A stretch of DNA of 9,855 bases from JBBTXJ01 sp038061815 (GTDB taxonomy: Bacteria > Patescibacteriota > Patescibacteriia > Magasanikbacterales > JBBTXJ01): positions 1 through 9,855 of the forward strand of contig JBBTYK010000027.1 of the NCBI GenBank assembly GCA_038061815.1, read 5' to 3'. Below the pieces are notes generated by a model. The model searched no databases. It was given only the letters and a program-made list of their open reading frames with translations, and was not told where the DNA came from. Every line of letters starts with the position of its first letter. Position 1 is the stretch's first letter. This document shows positions 6,616-9,855 of this stretch, piece after piece. Made by a program: the position numbers and the translations under genes.

Positions 6616-6621
6616 ATCATA
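6616..6621 (-). promoter_or_regulatory. Possible -10 box of the 6604-6251 gene
   Basis: TATGAT on the minus strand, 5 of 6 matches to TATAAT, 11 bases before the ATG. It directly follows the Nudix terminator. No convincing -35 is seen at 16-18 bases. If real, the mRNA would be nearly leaderless, in line with the missing Shine-Dalgarno. Confidence 0.35.
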
Positions 6622-6625
6622 GCAT

Positions 6626-6658
6626 AAAAAAACGCGCGCTGCATTTCTGCACCGCGCG
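6626..6658 (-). terminator. Intrinsic terminator after the Nudix gene
   Basis: The stem is CGCGCG (6633-6638) with CGCGCG (6653-6658), then a C-C mismatch, then TGCA/TGCA around a 4-base loop. On the minus strand it is followed by seven Ts (6632-6626). It lies 36 bases after the Nudix stop and separates that gene from the 117-aa gene. Confidence 0.88.
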
Positions 6659-6694
6659 ATGAGCACGAGGATGATGGAAGGATGACGCCGCGCG

Positions 6695-7444
6695 CTACGG
6701 GCTGAAGCGCAACAGATTCATCCTCGACAGAGCCAAGAACGTGGTGGCGTACGCGTTGTCGTCCCGGGCCCGGCCGTCAACTATGAAGTTGAGCCATGCC
6801 CAGAGGGTCACGAAGACCAACCGCAGGTGTTCGGTCTTGTCCAAATGCACATCGTGGCGCGCAATCGGCTCCTGCAAACGCCCGAGAAACGGGAAGTACT
6901 GCTGGGTGGACTGCCGCGGCGAAACCGCAAGGCCGTCCCGCGTGAGCGGCTGCACGTCGGCAAGTTCAAACCCCGTCTCCTCGCGGAATTCACGAAGCGC
7001 GCAGTCGCGTGGCGACTCGCCTTCGTTCATCTGACCGTACACCGGGCCGATGACCGTCACCTCGACGCCGTGCTTCCACTCCGCCACGATGGGAACCAGG
7101 AAGTTCCATGGCTGTTCTCTCGTTTCTAGCGGAAGGCTGGGGTCCATAAACGGCGCGAACACCGCAACCCAGTTCTTACCCACGGAGCGGAAATATCTCC
7201 CCTCTTCCGCCTCCGTGCCGCCGGGCGAACGCAGAAACAATACCTCGGACTTTGGAGCGAACCGCCGAACCTCTTCACGGAGGGAGTTGACATAAAGAGG
7301 GTCGCTATCTGCCAAACCGAAACGATACACGTCCAAATCCACAGGCGAACCCCTCTTCGTCCACGGCCGAATCCCGAGTCGCTCAACCGTAGGCGCCAAA
7401 TCATCCATGTGCTCTACCACCGGCACTCCGAATACCGTCCGCAT
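6695..7444 (-). CDS. Nudix hydrolase with an uncharacterised N-terminal domain
   Basis: 249 aa. The Nudix box is complete at residues 137-159: G-x5-E-x7-REFREETGF, with the catalytic metal-binding glutamates present. Nudix enzymes cleave nucleoside diphosphates linked to another group. The substrate cannot be read from this sequence. A typical Nudix fold would span about residues 110-225. The first ~100 residues (with VDLDVYRFGLADSDPLYVNSL) match no domain I recognise, so this may be a two-domain enzyme. The start is well supported: AAAGGAGG lies at a good distance before the ATG, one of the few strong ribosome sites in the window. It has its own promoter and terminator, so it is a single-gene unit between the division block and the Clp operon. 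Confidence 0.9.
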   Translation of the reverse strand: MRTVFGVPVVEHMDDLAPTVERLGIRPWTKRGSPVDLDVYRFGLADSDPLYVNSLREEVRRFAPKSEVLFLRSPGGTEAEEGRYFRSVGKNWVAVFAPFMDPSLPLETREQPWNFLVPIVAEWKHGVEVTVIGPVYGQMNEGESPRDCALREFREETGFELADVQPLTRDGLAVSPRQSTQQYFPFLGRLQEPIARHDVHLDKTEHLRLVFVTLWAWLNFIVDGRARDDNAYATTFLALSRMNLLRFSP

Positions 7445-7467
7445 CTTGTCCTCCTTTTGCTATACCG

Positions 7468-7496
7468 AACCTACCACGCTCCTTGCTTCTTGTCAA
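7468..7496 (-). promoter_or_regulatory. Promoter of the Nudix gene
   Basis: On the minus strand there is a perfect -35 TTGACA (7496-7491), 17 bases, then TAGGTT (7473-7468), a weak -10 with 3 of 6 matches. The start of transcription would be near 7461, and the Shine-Dalgarno follows at about 7457-7450. Confidence 0.55.
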
Positions 7497-7507
7497 CCGT
7501 CAAACAC

Positions 7508-7529
7508 AAAAAGCCGCTTCCGGCCTTTT
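7508..7529 (-). terminator. Intrinsic terminator closing the mraZ-rsmH-ftsL block
   Basis: The stem is GCCG/CGGC with loop CTTC (7513-7524), extended by A/T pairs and one G-U wobble. On the minus strand it ends with five Ts (7512-7508). It lies 18 bases after the ftsL stop, so the division block stops after three genes. The A/T-rich flanks could also allow termination on the other strand. Confidence 0.75.
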
Positions 7530-7546
7530 ATGTTGTATCGTACCGC

Positions 7547-7849
7547 CTATCTCCTCGCCACCGCGCCGTCAACCGATTTCACGTACTCAACCTCTTTCGT
7601 CTGCTCCATTCCCAGCTGCTCCACGCGCTTCCGCACGGTCTGCATGGACGAATATTGCGCAATCTCCACGGACAACTGCTGGTCTTCCTGCTGCAATTGC
7701 CGCACCTTTGTTTCCAAATCACGAATGGCGTATCCTCGCGTGGAGGTGTTGTTGATTTTCCCAATATACCCGACGCCCAAAAATACAATCACCACAAGCA
7801 TGCACACTTTGAGCGATGTTCTGTCCAATAATGCGACAAGACGATTCAT
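7547..7849 (-). CDS. ftsL: FtsL/DivIC-like septum formation protein
   Basis: 100 aa with the layout of small bitopic division proteins. It has a short N-terminal tail, one membrane segment (about 13-30), then a predicted coiled coil (about 41-80, IRDLETKVRQLQQEDQQLSVEI) and a short C-terminal end. FtsL and FtsB/DivIC proteins pair through such coiled coils and recruit the septal synthase. Sequence alone does not separate the two families; position directly after rsmH favours FtsL. Its ATG overlaps the rsmH stop (ATGA), a sign of coupled translation. The usual next gene, a penicillin-binding protein (ftsI), is missing: a terminator follows. Confidence 0.8.
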   Translation of the reverse strand: MNRLVALLDRTSLKVCMLVVIVFLGVGYIGKINNTSTRGYAIRDLETKVRQLQQEDQQLSVEIAQYSSMQTVRKRVEQLGMEQTKEVEYVKSVDGAVARR

Positions 7850-8709
7850 AGTTTCTCCGCGATGCGTAATTTCGCGCTGCGCGCGGCCGGATTCTGTGTC
7901 ACTTCCTCCACGCGCGCAACGATTGGTTTTTTAGTAATAATGCGTATCCGTTTCTCTCCCTTAAAAAATTGTTTGACGATGCGGTCTTCCAACGAATGGA
8001 ACGTGATGACCGCGAGCCGGCCGTTTGGTTCCAGCATGTTCACCGCCTGCGGAAGCGCGTCTTTCAGCGCGCCGAGTTCATCATTCACGGCAATCCGCAA
8101 CGCTTGAAACGTAAGCGTGGCTGGGTGAATGCGGCCGCGGCGTTTGTCGTACACCGTTTCAATCGCCCGCACCGCATCTGTCGTTCGCGCCACCGGCCGC
8201 GCGCGATACAGCGCCTCCGCTATAGCGCGAGCGCGCGGTTCCTCGCCGTAGAGGCGCAGGATGCGCGCGAGTTCGTCAACCGTTGAACGGTTAATCAACT
8301 CTGCCGCGGTCTCGCCCTGCGTTGGGTCAAACCGCATATCCAGCGGCTCATCCTGCATGAACGAGAATCCGCGACCGCGTTCTTTCACCTGCGGCATTGA
8401 CCAGCCGAGGTCAAAGAGAATCGCATGAATGGGCCGGAACTGATGCGCATCTGCGATGGTCTGCAGATTGCGGAAGGAATCGTGGACAAGCATCGCGCGA
8501 TTCCCGAAACGCTTCAGCCGCTGATGTGCGCTTGCAATGGCCGCGGGGTCAGCGTCTATGCCGAGCAATGTTGCGGCGCGTTCCAGCATCGCCAGCGCAT
8601 GTCCCCCGTCTCCGAGCGTGCAATCAATGACGTGCGATGTCTGTGTAAGCGCGAGTCCTTCCACCACTTCCGAGACGAGAACGGGAATGTGAGACATATG
8701 GGCGGTCAC
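7846..8709 (-). CDS. rsmH: 16S rRNA (cytosine(1402)-N4)-methyltransferase RsmH
   Basis: 287 aa. RsmH (MraW) methylates N4 of C1402 in the 16S rRNA decoding centre using S-adenosylmethionine. Visible motifs are HIPVLVSEVVEGL (7-19), the SAM-binding IDCTLGDGGHA (28-38), IDADP (51-55), DLGWSMPQV (100-108; DLGxSSPQ is usual), GRGFSF (112-117), LDMRFD (123-128), ITFHSLEDRIVKQFF and a C-terminal NPAARSAKLRIAEK. The start taken is the GTG at 8709, which overlaps the mraZ stop (GTGA) and has a G-rich stretch upstream. The ATG at 8697 would give MSHIPV, closer to the family's usual beginning, and is a real alternative. Confidence 0.96.
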   Translation of the reverse strand: MTAHMSHIPVLVSEVVEGLALTQTSHVIDCTLGDGGHALAMLERAATLLGIDADPAAIASAHQRLKRFGNRAMLVHDSFRNLQTIADAHQFRPIHAILFDLGWSMPQVKERGRGFSFMQDEPLDMRFDPTQGETAAELINRSTVDELARILRLYGEEPRARAIAEALYRARPVARTTDAVRAIETVYDKRRGRIHPATLTFQALRIAVNDELGALKDALPQAVNMLEPNGRLAVITFHSLEDRIVKQFFKGEKRIRIITKKPIVARVEEVTQNPAARSAKLRIAEKL

Positions 8710-9137
8710 ATGCCGATTTCCCCCAACTGCTCCGCGATGTCGTTTATGGCCGCTTCATTTTGCTTCGTGTACGCCTCCCATGCGGCCTTGTCCCAGATTT
8801 CAATGCGATTGTAGAGGCCGGCCACTACTACATCTTTTTTCAAACCGGCGAACCGCCGGAGATGGTCAGGAACCATGATGCGTCCCTGTTTGTCCGGCGT
8901 CGCTTCCATGGCGCCCGCCAGCATGTGCCGCGCATACGCGCGCATTTTTGATTTGTTCAGCGGCCCTGCCGCCAGTTCCGCCGCCAGTTTGTCCAGCTCG
9001 CCGCCCGTGAGCAAAAACAGGCAACTGTCAAGGCCGCGCGTTACCACGGCTCCCTTCGCCAATTCAACGCGAAATTTGACTGGCACCGCCAGCCGTCCCT
9101 TGTCGTCGAGTGTATGATGATATTCGCCGATAAACAT
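8706..9137 (-). CDS. mraZ: Transcriptional regulator MraZ
   Basis: 143 aa from the ATG at 9137. The open frame extends 15 codons further, but MFIGEYHHTLDDKGRLAVP is the typical MraZ beginning and the extension would run through the operator repeats. It has two AbrB-like (SpoVT-AbrB) half-domains, with DDKGR at 11-15 and its counterpart DKQGRIMVP at 82-90. MraZ forms a ring-shaped oligomer that binds repeated TGGG boxes in its own promoter and usually represses the division operon. Those boxes are visible just upstream. It overlaps rsmH by four bases. Confidence 0.96.
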   Translation of the reverse strand: MFIGEYHHTLDDKGRLAVPVKFRVELAKGAVVTRGLDSCLFLLTGGELDKLAAELAAGPLNKSKMRAYARHMLAGAMEATPDKQGRIMVPDHLRRFAGLKKDVVVAGLYNRIEIWDKAAWEAYTKQNEAAINDIAEQLGEIGM

Positions 9138-9166
9138 ACTCGAAGCTGGGGACAGACCGACGTCTT

Positions 9167-9182
9167 CCCCACAATTCCCCAC
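9167..9182 (-). promoter_or_regulatory. MraZ-type operator repeats
   Basis: Two GTGGGG repeats on the minus strand (9182-9177 and 9172-9167), spaced exactly 10 bases apart, one helix turn. A weaker third site (TCGG) follows about one turn further on. They lie just downstream of the predicted transcription start. This matches the known MraZ box arrangement of TGGG repeats at 10-base spacing and implies self-repression. Confidence 0.75.
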
Positions 9183-9192
9183 TAGATTCCAG

Positions 9193-9219
9193 TTTATACC
9201 ACCTTAAAATACCTTGCAA
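9193..9219 (-). promoter_or_regulatory. Extended -10 promoter of mraZ-rsmH-ftsL
   Basis: On the minus strand, TATAAA (9198-9193) is preceded by TGG, an extended -10 (TGn). A TTGCAA -35-like box lies at 9219-9214 with a short 15-base spacer. The transcription start would be near 9186, placing the MraZ boxes at the start of the transcript. Confidence 0.6.
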
Positions 9220-9225
9220 CCCCTG

Positions 9226-9234
9226 TTATCCACA
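9226..9234 (+). promoter_or_regulatory. Single consensus DnaA box upstream of the mraZ promoter
   Basis: An exact TTATCCACA, flanked so that CCTGT and ACAGG form a small inverted repeat around it. It lies 6 bases upstream of the mraZ -35-like box. One box alone does not make an origin, and no dnaA, dnaN or AT-rich unwinding region is seen nearby. A regulatory site linking replication state to division is possible, but a single 9-mer can also occur by chance. Confidence 0.5.
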
Positions 9235-9263
9235 GGACGATAGCCGCAACCACCTTCCGAACA

Positions 9264-9294
9264 CAAAAAAGACTGCGAGAGGCGGTCTTTTTTT
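9264..9294 (-). terminator. Intrinsic terminator after the SanA-like gene
   Basis: The stem is AAAAAAGACTGC (9265-9276) with GCGGTCTTTTTT (9282-9293), containing one wobble pair, and a 5-base loop. A-runs and T-runs on both sides could let it work on either strand. It lies about 70 bases after the stop of the SanA-like gene, with a repeat element between. Confidence 0.85.
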
Positions 9295-9320
9295 GTTTAT
9301 CATCCTGAATTATCGGATTA

Positions 9321-9365
9321 GATTCCTCGACTCGTCCCGACAAGTCGGGACTCGCTCGGAATGAC
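9321..9365. repeat. Second palindromic repeat family (GATTCCTCGACTCG type)
   Basis: Outer pair ATTCC (9322-9326) and GGAAT (9358-9362) surround a perfect inner hairpin TCCCGAC-AA-GTCGGGA (9335-9350). Read on the minus strand it begins GTCATTCCGAGC. That resembles the GTCATNCTGGAG head of the elements at 1057, 3369 and 6158, but the joining bases differ. From memory, similar repeats occur between genes in many bacteria. It abuts the stop codon of the SanA-like gene. Confidence 0.7.
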
Positions 9366-9366
9366 A

Positions 9367-9855
9367 TTACTGCACGCGCTCCGGCGTATAGCCAACCACC
9401 ACGTCCCACCATGCCCGGACGGACGCGAGCCAGTCGCGAAGATACGAACGAAGGAGATTTTTTTTACCGTTTTCCGCCACAATGCCGTACGCGTCAACGC
9501 CAAGTTTATTGCACAAATACAACGCGCGCGGCATGTGGAACGCTTGCGTTACCAAAATCGCGCGGTCAATGCCCAAAACATTTTTTGCGCGCCAGCAAGA
9601 ATCAACGGTGCGCGCGTTCAAGCCATCTTCCTGTATCTGGTCGGCTGGAACGGTAGTAATATCCGGCACGGCGCGCATCGCCGCAATTTCATCCGCCCGC
9701 TTCCAGCCGTTATCTCCGCTCAAAATAATCATCGGCAAATCACAACGGTCGCCAATGTCGCGCGCCTCCTGCATACCGCACGTGTTGATAATTTCCGTGG
9801 CGCGTTTTTCCCAAATAGCCACGCCCGCCTCCACGCGGCGTGCCAGCCAATCCGA
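9367..9855 (-). CDS. SanA/YdcF-like DUF218 family protein, N-terminus cut by the window edge
   Basis: 162 residues are visible; the open frame continues to the edge without an upstream stop, so the GTG at 9834 is unlikely to be the true start. The sequence fits the ElyC/SanA/YdcF (DUF218) family: RRVEAGVAIWEKRA, then MIILSGDNG, then ARTVDSCWRAKNVLGI and AILVTQAFHMPRALYLCNKLGVDAYGI. The last two stretches match the SanA signature closely. SanA-like proteins are usually membrane-anchored and linked to envelope integrity and vancomycin tolerance. Their enzymatic activity is not established as far as I know. Any N-terminal anchor would lie outside the window. The C-terminus is YTPERVQ, followed by a repeat element and a terminator. 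Confidence 0.88.
   Translation of the reverse strand, partial: SDWLARRVEAGVAIWEKRATEIINTCGMQEARDIGDRCDLPMIILSGDNGWKRADEIAAMRAVPDITTVPADQIQEDGLNARTVDSCWRAKNVLGIDRAILVTQAFHMPRALYLCNKLGVDAYGIVAENGKKNLLRSYLRDWLASVRAWWDVVVGYTPERVQ

Noticed and set aside
7407..7934. Plus-strand open frames across the Nudix start and ftsL region
   Set aside because: They cross a terminator and two gene ends and oppose recognisable genes; no ribosome site or family resemblance.
9226..9234. DnaA box as a sign of a replication origin
   Set aside because: Only one box was seen, with no dnaA/dnaN neighbours and no AT-rich unwinding region.
9194..9412. Minus-strand 72-codon open frame between mraZ and the SanA-like gene
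   Set aside because: It runs through a repeat element, a terminator and the mraZ promoter, so it is not a credible gene.
9367..9834. GTG at 9834 as the true start of the SanA-like gene
   Set aside because: The frame stays open to the window edge and the residues upstream (DWLARR) fit the family, so the gene most likely starts outside the window.

Overview
The window reads as chromosomal DNA of a small-genome bacterium. The best guess is a member of the Patescibacteria (Candidate Phyla Radiation). This rests on the lone rplU, the short mraZ-rsmH-ftsL block, weak or absent Shine-Dalgarno sequences at many starts, a membrane-anchored Clp-like ATPase and many palindromic intergenic repeats. No rRNA or other decisive phylogenetic marker is present, so the lineage is an inference. 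TGA ends several genes, so the code looks standard (table 11). Coding density is high. No tRNA, rRNA, CRISPR array, transposase or phage gene was seen.

Layout. Positions 1-697 (+ strand) hold the end of ybaB followed by recR (recombinational repair). A bidirectional terminator separates them from everything else, which is on the minus strand. Reading the minus strand from right to left: a partial SanA/YdcF-like DUF218 gene (9855-9367) with its terminator; a cell-division block mraZ-rsmH-ftsL (9137-7547) with overlapping genes, an extended -10 promoter, MraZ-type operator repeats and one DnaA box, closed by a terminator; a single-gene Nudix hydrolase unit (7444-6695) with its own promoter, strong ribosome binding site and terminator; then a likely operon (6604-1874) of a small membrane protein, a zinc-ribbon and membrane-anchored Clp-type AAA+ protein, a WecA/TagO-like glycan-lipid transferase and a DUF192 protein; then an A/V/S/F-tract membrane protein (1779-1222) with its own promoter and terminator; and finally rplU (1040-729) with its own promoter.

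How the genes fit together. Most characterised genes are housekeeping: repair (recR), translation (rplU, rsmH), division (mraZ, ftsL) and envelope (WecA-like, SanA-like). Three things stand out. First, the Clp-like ATPase has an unusual architecture: zinc ribbon, two membrane segments, Clp N-like repeats, a first AAA domain whose catalytic motifs are broken, and an intact second AAA domain. Second, a family of REPIN-like palindromic elements flanks this gene in opposite orientations and also sits in the rplU leader. Their variable arms stay self-complementary, and a covarying base pair is conserved. Third, one membrane protein has 82 consecutive residues made only of Ala, Val, Ser and Phe, encoded almost entirely by codons of the form [G/T][C/T]C.
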